Positions 35,240 through 44,601 are shown, counted from the stretch's first letter. The stretch is DNA of 64,000 nucleotides from Rathayibacter sp. VKM Ac-2754 (GCF_009807095.1 NZ_WUCC01000004.1:248001-312000); one strand, 5' to 3'. Numbers and translations are program-made. The notes: generated from the letters alone by a model not told the origin.

Positions 35240-35265
35240 GATGTCCTCCTCCTTCGATGCGCCCG

Positions 35266-35303
35266 ACAATACCCCCTTGTCAAGTAAGGCAAGGGGGCAT
35301 TGT
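35266..35303. promoter_or_regulatory. 38-bp inverted repeat upstream of the HicB-like gene
   Basis: ACAATACCCCCTTG (35266-35279) and CAAGGGGGCATTGT (35290-35303) match in 13 of 14 positions around a 10-base AT-rich centre that carries TTGACA on the minus strand. Flanking bases GCGACA-like extend symmetry slightly. Candidate operator-promoter. Confidence 0.65.
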
Positions 35304-35336
35304 CGCGCCCTGGGACGCAGGTGGCGCGGAGCCGCG

Positions 35337-36374
35337 TCAGGTCTTGTTGCGGGCCATCACCGCGCGCTGCAGGAGCACGAAGACCAGGAGGATGCCTCCG
35401 GTGATGATGGTCGTCGCCTCGGGCGGGATGCCTCCGTCGCGGGTGATCAGGACGTTCATCAGACCCAGCACCAGCGCGCCGATGACCGAGCCGAGGACGA
35501 AGCCGACGCCGCCGGTGAGCAGCGTGCCTCCGATGACGGTCGCCGCGATCGCGTCGAGCTCCCAGCCGTTGCCCGTGATGTTCTGGGCGCTGCCGAGCCG
35601 GGCGGTGTAGACGACGCCGGCGAGGCCCGCCAGGGTGCCGCTGATCACGTAGATGAGCAGCTTGGTCCGCAGCACCGGGAGGCCCATCAGGGCCGCCGAC
35701 TGCTCGGATCCGCCCATCGCGTAGACGGTGCGGCCGAGGCGCGTGCGGTGCAGCACGAAGAACGCTGCAGCGACGACCAGCAGCGCGATGATCACGCCGG
35801 GGCTGATCACGAAGTCGTTGACCTTCGGGCCGTCGATCAGCTTGATCGGAGTGGCGAGGCTCAGCACGGGCGAGTCCTCGGGGAGGCGCTCCGGCACGGT
35901 GCTCAGCATCGAGGCGAGACCCCGGGCGAGGAACATCATCGCCAGCGTGGCGATGAACGGCTGCACGTTGAAGTACTGGATCAGCACGCCCGACACGAGG
36001 CCGAAGCCCGAGCCGATCAGCACCATCAGCACCATCACGAGCCAGGGGTTCCAGCCCGCGTTGATGAGCAGCACGCCGCTCACGCTGCTGAAGGCGATGA
36101 TCGCGCCGACCGAGAGGTCGATGCCTCCGGTCAGGATCACGAAGGTGAGCCCGACGGCCAGGATGATCAGGTGCGCGTTGTTGATCAGCAGGTTCGACAC
36201 GGTGCTCGCCTGCAGGATGCGGCCGTAGGCGGCCTCTCCGTAGACGATCATCGCGAGGAAGATGATCAGCGCCGCGAGGGTCGGCAGCTTGTCGAGGTGC
36301 TGGGTCAGCCACGACCGCGCCGAGGAGCGCGCGGGGCTCGTCGGAGGGGCGGATCGGGTCATCACGGCGCTCAT
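35337..36374 (-). CDS. yjfF: furanose ABC transporter permease (YjfF type)
   Basis: 345 residues from ATG at 36374, overlapping the previous permease's stop (ATGA). About nine transmembrane segments. RbsC-family signatures are [40 protein letters not shown] and TGNGWELDAIAATVIGGTLL then TGGVGFVLGSVIGA. Two unequal permease genes after one ATPase is the YtfQRT-YjfF layout, known in E. coli to import galactofuranose. In this GH43-rich setting arabinofuranose or arabinose is at least as likely. Last gene of the operon. Confidence 0.88.
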   Translation of the reverse strand: MSAVMTRSAPPTSPARSSARSWLTQHLDKLPTLAALIIFLAMIVYGEAAYGRILQASTVSNLLINNAHLIILAVGLTFVILTGGIDLSVGAIIAFSSVSGVLLINAGWNPWLVMVLMVLIGSGFGLVSGVLIQYFNVQPFIATLAMMFLARGLASMLSTVPERLPEDSPVLSLATPIKLIDGPKVNDFVISPGVIIALLVVAAAFFVLHRTRLGRTVYAMGGSEQSAALMGLPVLRTKLLIYVISGTLAGLAGVVYTARLGSAQNITGNGWELDAIAATVIGGTLLTGGVGFVLGSVIGALVLGLMNVLITRDGGIPPEATTIITGGILLVFVLLQRAVMARNKT

Positions 36375-37447
36375 GCGGGGATCGCCTCTTTCTGCGGAGC
36401 GCTGCGGCGCGCCTCGCGACGTTGAGTGAAGGCCGAGCGGACGCGCTCCGACTGCAGCAGGCAGAGCGCGACGATGACGATCGCCTTGAAGGCGGGCGTC
36501 GCCGACGACGAGACGCCGAGGAAGACGACCGTCTTGTCGAGCGTGGCGATCAGGAGGGCGCCGACGGCGGCTCCGGTGATGTTGAACTTGCCGCCCGCGA
36601 GCGAGGTGCCGCCGACCACGACGGCGAGGATCGCGTCGAGCTCGAGCTGGTAGCCCGTCCGCGACACGTCCACGGTCATCACACTGGCGGTGGCGAAGAC
36701 GCCGGCGACTCCGGCGAGCAGGCCGCTGCCGATGTAGGCGGTCATCAGGAGGCCGCTGCGGTTGATGCCGGCGAGCCGGGCCGCCTTCGGGTCCATGCCG
36801 ATCGCCTCGATCATCAGGCCGAGGGCGGTGCGGCGCACCAGCACCCCGACGACGACGACGATCGCGATGGCGAGGAGGAAGACGACGGGGAGTCCGAGGA
36901 CGTAGCCGTTCGCGATCCAGCGGAAGGGCTCGTTCGTCGCGGCGGTGTTCTGGCCGCCGGTGATCACCTTGGCGAGACCGCGGCCGGCGAGCATCACCAC
37001 GAGGGTGCTGATGAAGGGCTGGAGCCCCACGACCGAGACCAGGATGCCGTTCACCGCCCCGAGGACCCCGGCGACGAGCAGCGCGACGGCGAAGGCCGCG
37101 GCGGCGGCTCCGAGCGAGTCGGGAGCGCCGTTCGCGTTGAGGAACTCCATCGACACGGCACCGGCGACGACCATGATCGAGCCGACCGAGAGGTCGATGC
37201 CCCCGGTCGCGACCACGAGGCACATGCCGACCGCGATCATCAGGATCGGCGCTGCCGCCCTCGCGATGTCGATCACGTTGCCGACCAGGTAGCCCGTGCT
37301 CGGGCTGACCGAGACGGCCAGGTAGCTCGGATCCTTGACGACGTTGACGAGCAGCAGCAGCAGGATCGCCACCGCTCCCCAGAAGTACTGACGGCGGATC
37401 AGCCCGGAGAGGAAGGAACCCCGGCCGGGTCTGGTGTCGCTGCTCAT
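36371..37447 (-). CDS. ytfT: furanose ABC transporter permease (YtfT type)
   Basis: 358 residues. About nine transmembrane segments after a basic start (TRPGRGSFLSGLIRRQYFWG). Signatures: [60 protein letters not shown] (a loop typical of YtfT), SRTGYQLELDAILAVVVGGT then SLAGGKFN. ATGA overlap with both the ATPase gene before and yjfF after it gives tight coupling and implies a heterodimeric channel. Confidence 0.9.
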   Translation of the reverse strand: MSSDTRPGRGSFLSGLIRRQYFWGAVAILLLLLVNVVKDPSYLAVSVSPSTGYLVGNVIDIARAAAPILMIAVGMCLVVATGGIDLSVGSIMVVAGAVSMEFLNANGAPDSLGAAAAAFAVALLVAGVLGAVNGILVSVVGLQPFISTLVVMLAGRGLAKVITGGQNTAATNEPFRWIANGYVLGLPVVFLLAIAIVVVVGVLVRRTALGLMIEAIGMDPKAARLAGINRSGLLMTAYIGSGLLAGVAGVFATASVMTVDVSRTGYQLELDAILAVVVGGTSLAGGKFNITGAAVGALLIATLDKTVVFLGVSSSATPAFKAIVIVALCLLQSERVRSAFTQRREARRSAPQKEAIPA

Positions 37448-39018
37448 GATGCGGCCTCCTGCGTGGCGCCCTGGAGAACGACGACGTCCTCGTCGACGAC
37501 TCCCTCTGCGGCGATGGTAGTGACGATCGACTCCGCGGTGACAGCCGGGCCGTTGAGGATCTCCGCGATCACGCGGTGATCCTTCAGCACGATGATGCGG
37601 TCGCTGAGCCGGACGACCTCGTCGAGCTCGGACGAGATGAACACGACGGCGACGCCCTCGCCCGCGAGAGCGACGACCTTCTCCTGGATCTCGGCCTTGG
37701 CTCCCACGTCGATGCCGCGGGTGGGCTCGTCGAGGATGAGGATCTCGGGAGCGGTCGCCAGCCAGCGTCCGAGGAGGACCTTCTGCTGGTTGCCGCCGGA
37801 CAGCTTGCTGATGGGGCGGTCGGGGTCGGCCGGTCGCACGTTCAGCTCGACCAGGTACTTGCCGACGATCTCGTCCTTCTCCTTCTTGGAGAGGGGGCGG
37901 GCCCAGCCGCGCTTGGCCTGCACCGCGAGGATGAGGTTCTCGCGGACCGAGAGGTCGCGGATGATGCCCTCGTCGCGGCGGTTCTCGCTCGAGAAGGCGA
38001 TCTTGTGCGCGAGGCCGGCGGTCGGCGTGGGGATGTCGGCCTTCTTGCCGTGCAGCGTGATCTCGCCGGTGTCGGGCTTGTCGACGCCGTAGACGAGGCG
38101 CGCGAGCTCGGTGCGGCCGGAGCCGAGGAGGCCGGCGAGTCCGACGACCTCTCCGCGGTGCAGGGTGAGGTTCGTCGGCTCGATCGAGCCCTTCTTGCCG
38201 ATGCCCTGGGCGGAGTAGAGCGGCGCCTCGCGGTAGAGGTGGTCGCTGTTCTCGCGCTCCGAGTCGAGCGAGCGGAGGGCGGCGATGTCCTTGCCGATCA
38301 TCTTCGAGATGAGCGAGGTGCGATCGAGCTCCGGAGTCAGGTACTCGCCGACGTACTGGCCGTTGCGCAGCACCGTCAGGCGGTCGCTGATCGCGTAGAC
38401 CTGGTCGAGGAAGTGCGAGACGAAGAGGATCGCCACGCCCTCCGCGCGGAGGCGGCGGATGACGACGAAGAGGTTCTCGACCTCGTTCGCGTCGAGGCTC
38501 GAGGTCGGCTCGTCGAGGATCAGGACCCGGGAGTCGCTGACGGTCGAGCGGCTGATGGCGACGAGCTGCTGCATCGCGATCGACAGCGAGGCGAGCGGCC
38601 GGCGCGGGTCGAGGTGGCCGAGGCCGAGCTTCTCGAGGGCGGTGCGCGCGGCCTCGTGGGTCGCGCGCCAGTTGATGCCGAAGGGGCCCCGCACCTCGTA
38701 GCCGAGCATGACGTTCTCGCCGATGCTCAGGTTGGTGCAGAGGTTGACCTCCTGGTACACGGTCGAGATGCCGGCGGCCTGCGCATCGGCCGTGCCGTTG
38801 AGGCGCCGCGTCTCGCCGCCGACGACGATGTCGCCGCTGTCGATCCGGTAGACGCCCGTGAGCGCCTTGATGAGGGTGGACTTGCCGGCGCCGTTCTCGC
38901 CCATGAGGGTGTGGACCTCGCCCGGGAACAGGCGGAAGTCGACTCCGTCGAGGGCTTTCACGCCGGGGAAGCTGATCGAGATGTTCTTCATCTCGACGAT
39001 CGGAGGCGAACCTGTCAT
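37444..39018 (-). CDS. ytfR: furanose ABC transporter, double-domain ATPase (YtfR type)
   Basis: 524 residues. First half: Walker A GENGAGKST (about 38-46), Q-loop TVYQEVNLCTNLSIGENVML, signature LSIAMQQLVAISRS, Walker B VLILDEPTSSLDANE. Second half: degenerate P-loop GLLGSGRTELARLVYG, SSENRRDEGII, LSGGNQQKVLLGRWL and ILILDEPTRGIDVGAK. The sequence YEVRGPFGINWRATHEAART is shared with the orphan ATPase at 53045, its close paralogue. Lies 99 bases behind the binding-protein gene. Confidence 0.93.
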   Translation of the reverse strand: MTGSPPIVEMKNISISFPGVKALDGVDFRLFPGEVHTLMGENGAGKSTLIKALTGVYRIDSGDIVVGGETRRLNGTADAQAAGISTVYQEVNLCTNLSIGENVMLGYEVRGPFGINWRATHEAARTALEKLGLGHLDPRRPLASLSIAMQQLVAISRSTVSDSRVLILDEPTSSLDANEVENLFVVIRRLRAEGVAILFVSHFLDQVYAISDRLTVLRNGQYVGEYLTPELDRTSLISKMIGKDIAALRSLDSERENSDHLYREAPLYSAQGIGKKGSIEPTNLTLHRGEVVGLAGLLGSGRTELARLVYGVDKPDTGEITLHGKKADIPTPTAGLAHKIAFSSENRRDEGIIRDLSVRENLILAVQAKRGWARPLSKKEKDEIVGKYLVELNVRPADPDRPISKLSGGNQQKVLLGRWLATAPEILILDEPTRGIDVGAKAEIQEKVVALAGEGVAVVFISSELDEVVRLSDRIIVLKDHRVIAEILNGPAVTAESIVTTIAAEGVVDEDVVVLQGATQEAAS

Positions 39019-39117
39019 GCCGCGTCGTTCCGTTCTCGAGTGGCGCTTCGCTGCGCCGTAGGCCGGAGAGACCGGGACCCGCTGGGGCCCCGGTCGCTCC
39101 GCGTGGAGTGGTGCTGA

Positions 39118-40119
39118 CTAGAACTTGCGGTCGGGCAGGGCGGCCGAGGCGGCCTCGGGCGAGTCGAAGGTCTCGCTCGGGACGACGATCGAGGACTCGA
39201 CCGTCTCGCCGGCGAGGGTCGCCTCGACGGCCTCGAGGGCGGTCTCGCCGAACAGCGGGTTGTACTCGGCGACGAAGCTGAGCTTGCTGTCGGCGAGGGC
39301 CTGCAGGGCGTTCTTGGTGCCGTCGATCGTCGCGATCTTGACGTCGACGCCCGGGGTGAGTCCGGCCTCCTCGACGGCCTGGACCGCACCGAGACCCATC
39401 TCGTCGTTCTGGGCGAAGACCATCTGCACGTCGTTGTTGTTCGACTTCAGGACGGTCTCGAAGACGCTCTTCGCCTCTTCGGTCGACCAGTTGGCGGTCT
39501 GCGCGCCGACCTTGGTGAAGGCGGAGTCGGCGCCGATGACCTCGTCCCAGCCCTCGTTGCGCTCGTTGACGACCGAGACGCCCGCGGGGCCCTCGAGCGT
39601 GAAGTACTTGGCGCCGTCGGGGAACGCGGTCTTCGCCCAGTCGGCGACCGAGGTGCTGACCGCGATGTTGTCGGGCGCGATGCGGGTGACGTAGAGGTCG
39701 GTGTCGTCGGGCTCGATGCCGCGGTCGATCAGGATGACCGGGATCTCGGCCTCCTGAGCGCGCTCGAGCGAGTCCTCCCAGCCGGAGCCCTCGGTCGCCG
39801 ACAGCAGGATCACGTCGACGCCCTCGTCCACGAAGGAGGTGAAGGAGTCGATCTGCGACTTCTGGTCTCCGTTGGTGGCGGGGGCGTACTTGAGCTCGTA
39901 GCCGGCGTCCTCGGTGAACGTCTCCTCGATGTTGGTCTCGTTGGCCTGGCGCCAGGCGCCCTCGGGGCCGACGGCGACGAAGCCGATGGTGGTCAGGTCT
40001 CCGCCGGAGCCCGCGTCGGATCCTGAGTCGGACCCGCCGGAGCAGCCGGCGAGGCCGAGCGCCAGGGCGCCGACTGCTGCGAATCCGAAGAACTGGCCGA
40101 AACGCCTCGTGTTGTACAT
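39118..40119 (-). CDS. ytfQ: furanose-binding lipoprotein (YtfQ type)
   Basis: 333 residues from ATG at 40119 (AGGAGG 6 bases upstream). Lipobox LAGC at about residue 26. The mature start IGFVAVGPEGAWRQANETNI closely follows YtfQ (GFSQVGSESGWRAAETN), as do VDVILLSATEGSGWEDSLER, AEIPVILIDRGIEPDDTDLY, the ligand loop NEGWDEV and AQNDEMGLGAVQAVEEAGLT with IDGTKNALQAL. These receptors select the furanose form of a sugar. First gene of the operon; its promoter carries the TGTTACCGTGAACA operator, linking uptake to the GH43 genes. Confidence 0.92.
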   Translation of the reverse strand: MYNTRRFGQFFGFAAVGALALGLAGCSGGSDSGSDAGSGGDLTTIGFVAVGPEGAWRQANETNIEETFTEDAGYELKYAPATNGDQKSQIDSFTSFVDEGVDVILLSATEGSGWEDSLERAQEAEIPVILIDRGIEPDDTDLYVTRIAPDNIAVSTSVADWAKTAFPDGAKYFTLEGPAGVSVVNERNEGWDEVIGADSAFTKVGAQTANWSTEEAKSVFETVLKSNNNDVQMVFAQNDEMGLGAVQAVEEAGLTPGVDVKIATIDGTKNALQALADSKLSFVAEYNPLFGETALEAVEATLAGETVESSIVVPSETFDSPEAASAALPDRKF

Positions 40120-40266
40120 GGATCTCCTCCTTGAGATCACGGGCGCGCAGGAGCGCCCGTGCGGGTGCGGGCCCGAGGGCCCCGATGTAGTGCGGGCCTG
40201 GCGGCCCGAGGTGCAGTGAGTGCAGGATGTGCAGTGGGCAGCGACTGAGCGCGTCCTCGTTCGGAA

Positions 40267-40280
40267 TGTTACCGTGAACA
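40267..40280 (-). promoter_or_regulatory. LacI-type operator at the ytfQRT-yjfF promoter
   Basis: TGTTACCGTGAACA on the + strand. On the minus strand TTGCGT and TAACAT, 18 bases apart, form the likely promoter, and the operator spans the -10 box, the usual position for repression. Confidence 0.8.
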
Positions 40281-40350
40281 ATTCTTGTGACGCAACAGCG
40301 TCGTCGACGGGTCGTGTAACGGTTGGGTACGTCGTGCCGGGTGGTGCGTC

Positions 40351-40962
40351 TCAGCCCCGCGTCACCGGCTGACGGAGGATCGTCCGGAGCTTCTCGGGAG
40401 CGGCCCGTCTCGGGTCGCCGAGGTAGATCTCGTGGTGCTTCCCCGTCATCCGGAGCCCGCTGGCCGGGAGGAAGTCGTCGTGCATCGCCGCGAGGACGGG
40501 GCCCTCGGCGTCGTAAGGGCCGAGGTGGAGGGTCTGCACGGCGAGGCCCTCGTCGAGGGTGGCCGTGCGGAGGCGGTCGAGCGCGGGCACCTTGTGGCGG
40601 ACGGCGCCGACCGACTCCGCGACGTGCTCGTCGGTGAGCCAATCGGGAGTCAGGATCATGGCCGTCCAGCTCCACCGGGCCTTGTCGCGGGCGCTGGTGA
40701 AAGCGCTCATGTCGTCCGACCACCACAGCGCCTCGAGCGGCATCACCGTGTAGTCGCGGCCGAGGTCGTTCTTGCTGAGGAACTTGAGCGCGTAGGCCAC
40801 GGGGTAGAGCGTGGCGACGGCGTCGGAGTAGGCGGTCGCGGTGTTCGGATCGCCGTGTCCGTCGATCATGAGGAAGCGGGCGGGCACGACCTCGACGACC
40901 TCGAACCGGCCGTGCGGCGCGCGGTAGGTCGCGATCCGCTTCTTGAGGTCGAGCGTCGCCAT
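40351..40962 (-). CDS. GyrI-like small-molecule-binding domain protein
   Basis: 203 residues. Start ATLDLKKRIATYRAPHGRFE, then VVEVVPARFLMIDGHGDPNT; LYPVAYALKFLSKND; VMPLEALWWSDDMSAFTSAR; QTLHLGPYDAEGPVLAAMHD; GKHHEIYLGDPRRAAPEKLR. This is the stand-alone GyrI-like (SOUL/BacTR fold) group, in which the two-repeat domain binds drugs or hydrolyses toxic small molecules; the conserved Glu/Trp pair EALWW and H-x-G-P-Y are present. No regulatory DNA-binding domain. Alone after a 44-base gap from the amidohydrolase gene, so possibly cotranscribed with it. Confidence 0.82.
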   Translation of the reverse strand: MATLDLKKRIATYRAPHGRFEVVEVVPARFLMIDGHGDPNTATAYSDAVATLYPVAYALKFLSKNDLGRDYTVMPLEALWWSDDMSAFTSARDKARWSWTAMILTPDWLTDEHVAESVGAVRHKVPALDRLRTATLDEGLAVQTLHLGPYDAEGPVLAAMHDDFLPASGLRMTGKHHEIYLGDPRRAAPEKLRTILRQPVTRG

Positions 40963-41006
40963 CGTGTCCTCCGGAACACCATGATGCCGCCGCGATCGAT
41001 GCGGCG

Positions 41007-42215
41007 TCAGACGAGGATGCCGCCCGCGGCGACGACGCGGCCGCGGTGCACCACGAGGCGGTCGGGGTCGCGGTCCATCACGGCGGCGGTCGGGGTGTCG
41101 CCGCGGAGGACGACGAGCTCGGACGGGTCGCCGACGGCGAGGCCCGGGCGGTCGTCGACGGAGGCGAGGCGGTGCAGCCCGCCGTCGATGACGGAGGCTC
41201 CTCCCCAGGTCGCGACGGCGAGCGCGTGCTCGATGTCGACGTCGTCGTCGAAGCCCTGGCCGTGCGAGAGCAGGAACGCGCGCTCGAGCATGTCGCCGTT
41301 GCCCCACGGCGACCAGTAGTCGCGCTGGCCGTCCATGCCGAGGCCGACGCGGACGCCTGCGGCGAGCAGATCGAGCAGGGGGAGCTCGGCGCCGTGGCCG
41401 GGGGCGATCGTGGTGAGCGCGACGTCGAGGGAGGCGAGCGTCTCGATCGCGGCGGCGACGCCGCGATCGGGTGAGGACAGGGCGAAGGCGTGCGAGATCG
41501 AGACGCGGCCCTGCAGGCCGTGGGCGCGGATCCGCTCGGCGATCAGGTCCATCGAGAACAGGCCGAGCGAGCCGCGCTCGTGCAGGTGGATGTCGAGACC
41601 GACGCCGTGCTTCTCGGCGAGGGCGAAGACGGCGTCGAGGTGGCGCACCGGATCGCGGTCGATCTCGCACGGGTCGATGCCGCCGATCAGGTCGCCGCCG
41701 AGCGAGAGGGCCTCGTCGAGCAGCTCGACGACTCCGGGCTCGACGAAGACGCCGACCTGGGGGAACACGACGATCTCGACGTCGGCGCGATCGCGGTGCG
41801 CCTCGCGGGCGGCGAGCACGCCCTCGAACTTCTCGAGCCCGGAGTCGGCATCGACCTGCGCGTGACTGCGGACGCGGGTCGCGCCCTTCTCGATCATGGT
41901 GCGGAGGGTCGCGGTCGCGCGGTCGGCGACCGGGGCCTCGGCGCTGCGCCAGTGCGCGCGGTCGTTCATGATGCGACCCCAGCGCCCCTCCTCTCCGGTG
42001 CGCGGACGGAAGGGCAGGCCGAGCCGGGTGGAGTCGAGGTGCACGTGGACGTCCGAGAAGGAGGGGACCAGGATGCCGCCGCGGCCGTCGACGACCGAGT
42101 CGGCGCTGCCCTCGCCGACCGGGGCGATCGCGAGGATGCCGGTCTCGTCGACGACGACGTCGCGCGCCTCGCCTCCCCAGGGGCGGACGTCGCGGAGGAG
42201 CGTGGTGTTCGGCAT
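41007..42215 (-). CDS. cytosine-deaminase-like amidohydrolase
   Basis: 402 residues. Metal and catalytic motifs in order: VHVHLDSTRLG (about 55-62), RSHAQVDAD, IHLHERGSLGLF with catalytic Glu, SHAFALSS and GMDGQRDYWSPWGNGDMLER, which follows the CodA pattern HxDxxxDPWYPxGxxxML. So it is a cytosine-deaminase/N-isopropylammelide-type hydrolase acting on a cyclic or amide-bearing N compound. The last metal Asp is in GMDG. It lies directly before a dipeptide-type ABC transporter on the same strand with a 43-base gap, so its substrate is probably imported by it. Confidence 0.83.
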   Translation of the reverse strand: MPNTTLLRDVRPWGGEARDVVVDETGILAIAPVGEGSADSVVDGRGGILVPSFSDVHVHLDSTRLGLPFRPRTGEEGRWGRIMNDRAHWRSAEAPVADRATATLRTMIEKGATRVRSHAQVDADSGLEKFEGVLAAREAHRDRADVEIVVFPQVGVFVEPGVVELLDEALSLGGDLIGGIDPCEIDRDPVRHLDAVFALAEKHGVGLDIHLHERGSLGLFSMDLIAERIRAHGLQGRVSISHAFALSSPDRGVAAAIETLASLDVALTTIAPGHGAELPLLDLLAAGVRVGLGMDGQRDYWSPWGNGDMLERAFLLSHGQGFDDDVDIEHALAVATWGGASVIDGGLHRLASVDDRPGLAVGDPSELVVLRGDTPTAAVMDRDPDRLVVHRGRVVAAGGILV

Positions 42216-42258
42216 GGGGTGGAGCCTTTCAGATCGAGGAGGAGTCGGCGGCAAGCGG

Positions 42259-43779
42259 TCAGTCGGTGAACGACACGTCGCTCAGGACGTACTCGCCGTC
42301 GGCGCGGGGGGTCCACTCGATGCCGGGGGCGACCGCGTAGTCGGCGTCGGGCGTGAACAGCGGGTCGATGAAGGCGTTGTCGATGTTGGTCTGCGCGATC
42401 TCGCCGAAGACGGCGTCGCGCTCGTCGCCGGTCACGGTGCGCTGCTTCTCGACGAGGGCCGCGAGCTCGGGCGACTTCGCGTAGTCGTTCTGACCGCCCG
42501 CGAAGAGGTTCGTGGCGGGCATGTCGCCGTCCATCGTCGACGGCGCCCAGGTGTTGAGGTAGAGGCCCTCGACCGAGACGGTGCCGTAGATGATGTTCGA
42601 GAGGCTCGCCTGGTCGGTCCCCTTGAGCTCGACCGTCATGCCGGCCGCCTCGAGATAGCCGCCGATCGCCTGCGCGATCTCGGACGAGAGCGGGATGCGC
42701 CCCTCCGTCGCGTACTGGAGCGGGATGGTCTCGCCGCTGTAGCCCGCCTCGGCGAGGAGCGCCTTCGCGGCGTCGGGGTCGTACTCGGTGGCGTCGATGT
42801 CGGCGTAGCCCGTCACATCCGGAGCCACGATCTGGTCGTTCGCCACCGCGCGGCCGCTGAGCACGCCGTCGACCAGGGACTGCTTGTCGATGGCGAGCCG
42901 GATCGCCTGGCGGATGCGCGCGTCGGCGAGCACTCCGGTGCTCGAGTTCATGCCGAGGAAGGTCACGCCGTTGGCGGTGCGCGAGGCGACCTCGACGCCG
43001 CTCCCGCTCAGCGAGTCGACCTGGTTCGGCGAGATGAGGGCGATGTCGAGGCTGCCGGAGGACACTCCGTTCAGCCGCGCGTCGGAGTCGCCGACCGTCT
43101 GGAAGGTCACCTTCTCGACCTCGGGCTCCTCGCCCCAGTAGTCGGGGTTCTTCTCGATGACGTACTCGACTCCGCGGGTGTAGCTGACGAAGCGGAACGG
43201 GCCGCTGCCCACGGGGGCTGCCGCGAAGCCCTCCGAGCCGAGCTCGGTGTAGACCGTCTCGGGAACGATCGAGATCGCGGTCGTGATCGAGGGCCACGGC
43301 GAGAACGGCGCGTTCAGGGTGAAGACGACGGTCGTGTCGTCGGTCGCCTCCACCGACTGCAGCACGCCCATGTAGCCGAGGTTGTCGGAGTCGGGCGAGG
43401 CCAGGATCGTGCTGTAGGTGAAGGCGACGTCGCCCGCCGTGACGGGGTCGCCGTTCGAGAAGGCCGCGTCCTCGCGCAGGGTGAACGTCCACGTCGTGAG
43501 GTCCGCGCTCGGCGTCCACTCGGTGGCGAGCGACGGCTCGATCGCGCCGTCGGCGTCGAGCTTCGTGAGCTGGTCGAACACGTTGTAGTAGTAGTTGTAG
43601 CCCGCCAGAGACCCGTCCATGATCGGATCGGGCGCGCTCTCCGGCTCCGCCACCTGGCCGATGACGATGTCGCGGTCGGCCGAGGCTCCGCTCGAGGCGC
43701 CCGAGCAGCCGGTGAGGGCCGCGATCGTGAGCGCGAGGGTCGTGAGGGCGATGACGGGCGTGGCGCGGTTCCTGGTCAT
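42259..43779 (-). CDS. dipeptide/oligopeptide-type ABC binding lipoprotein (family 5)
   Basis: 506 residues. Lipobox LTGC (Cys about 25). Family-5 receptor features: LATEWTPSADLTTWTFTLRE, DAAFSNGDPVTAGDVAFTYS, YVIEKNPDYWGEEPEVEKVT, RQAIRLAIDKQSLVDGVLSG, ALLAEAGYSGETIPLQYATE. Such proteins bind peptides, nickel, opines or other amides. The gene lies between the amidohydrolase and the two ATPase genes; AGGAACC precedes ATG. Substrate unknown, but neighbours suggest a nitrogen-rich compound. Confidence 0.92.
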   Translation of the reverse strand: MTRNRATPVIALTTLALTIAALTGCSGASSGASADRDIVIGQVAEPESAPDPIMDGSLAGYNYYYNVFDQLTKLDADGAIEPSLATEWTPSADLTTWTFTLREDAAFSNGDPVTAGDVAFTYSTILASPDSDNLGYMGVLQSVEATDDTTVVFTLNAPFSPWPSITTAISIVPETVYTELGSEGFAAAPVGSGPFRFVSYTRGVEYVIEKNPDYWGEEPEVEKVTFQTVGDSDARLNGVSSGSLDIALISPNQVDSLSGSGVEVASRTANGVTFLGMNSSTGVLADARIRQAIRLAIDKQSLVDGVLSGRAVANDQIVAPDVTGYADIDATEYDPDAAKALLAEAGYSGETIPLQYATEGRIPLSSEIAQAIGGYLEAAGMTVELKGTDQASLSNIIYGTVSVEGLYLNTWAPSTMDGDMPATNLFAGGQNDYAKSPELAALVEKQRTVTGDERDAVFGEIAQTNIDNAFIDPLFTPDADYAVAPGIEWTPRADGEYVLSDVSFTD

Positions 43780-43794
43780 GAGAGGTTCCTTCGG

Positions 43795-44601
43795 TCAGAG
43801 GTGAGCGGGCGCGTCGGGGCGCTGCCGGGGGTCGGAGAGGGGGATCGAGTCGAGGAGCGAGCGCGTGTAGGGGTGCGCGGGGGAGTCGAAGACCTGGTCG
43901 CGGGTGCCGACCTCGACGAACTCGCCTCGGTTCATCACCGCGACGCGATCGGAGAGGTAGCGCACCACGGCCAGGTCGTGGGCGATGAAGAGGTACGAGA
44001 GCCCGCGGGCGGCCTGCAGGTCCTTCAGCAGGTTGATGACCTGCGCCTGCACCGACACGTCGAGGGCCGAGACCGGCTCGTCGAGCACCAGCACGTCGGG
44101 CTCGAGCGCGAGGGCGCGGGCGATGCCGATCCGCTGACGCTGGCCGCCCGAGAACTGACCGGGCCTCCGCTCGAGCGCATCCGCTCCGAGGCCGACGTCG
44201 TCGAGGAGCGAGACCACGCGCTCGCGGGAGTAGCGGCCGGCGATGCGCAGCGGCTCCGCGACGATCTCGTGCGCCGTCAGCCGGGGGTTCAGAGCCGAGT
44301 ACGGATCCTGGAACACCAGCTGCATCCGGTTCTGCACGCTCCGCCGCTCGCGGCTCGAGAGGGAGTCGAGCCGGCGCCCGAGCACCTCGATGGAGCCGCT
44401 CGCGACGGGGTTGAGACCGAAGATCGTGCGGACGAGGGTCGACTTGCCGCAGCCGGACTCGCCGACGAGCCCGAGGGTCTCGCCCCGCCCGAGTTCGAAC
44501 GAGACGCCCTTGACGGCCTCGATGACGCGGCGCGAGCGGAGGCCGGTCCGCTGGCGGAACCGCACGTGCAGGTCGTCGACCCTGAGCACCGGCGCGCTCA
44601 C
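43795..44601 (-). CDS. dipeptide-type ABC ATPase (DppF/OppF type)
   Basis: 268 residues from GTG at 44601, overlapping the preceding ATPase stop (GTGA). Walker A GESGCGKST (about 48-56), VFQDPYSALNPRLTAHEIVA, signature FSGGQRQRIGIARALAL, Walker B VLVLDEPVSALDVSVQ, and the DppF-type end SPAHPYTRSLLDSIPLSDPR. Slightly shorter than typical DppF (about 320), lacking the long C-terminal Cys-motif tail. Works with the DppD-type ATPase upstream. Confidence 0.93.
   Translation of the reverse strand: MSAPVLRVDDLHVRFRQRTGLRSRRVIEAVKGVSFELGRGETLGLVGESGCGKSTLVRTIFGLNPVASGSIEVLGRRLDSLSSRERRSVQNRMQLVFQDPYSALNPRLTAHEIVAEPLRIAGRYSRERVVSLLDDVGLGADALERRPGQFSGGQRQRIGIARALALEPDVLVLDEPVSALDVSVQAQVINLLKDLQAARGLSYLFIAHDLAVVRYLSDRVAVMNRGEFVEVGTRDQVFDSPAHPYTRSLLDSIPLSDPRQRPDAPAHL

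Noticed and set aside
36371-40726. A 1,451-codon open frame on the minus strand
   Set aside because: Only its last part is the real YtfT permease. Upstream it runs through the ATPase and receptor genes in the wrong frame, giving Arg/Pro/His-rich nonsense; the real genes have family motifs, ribosome sites and ATGA couplings.
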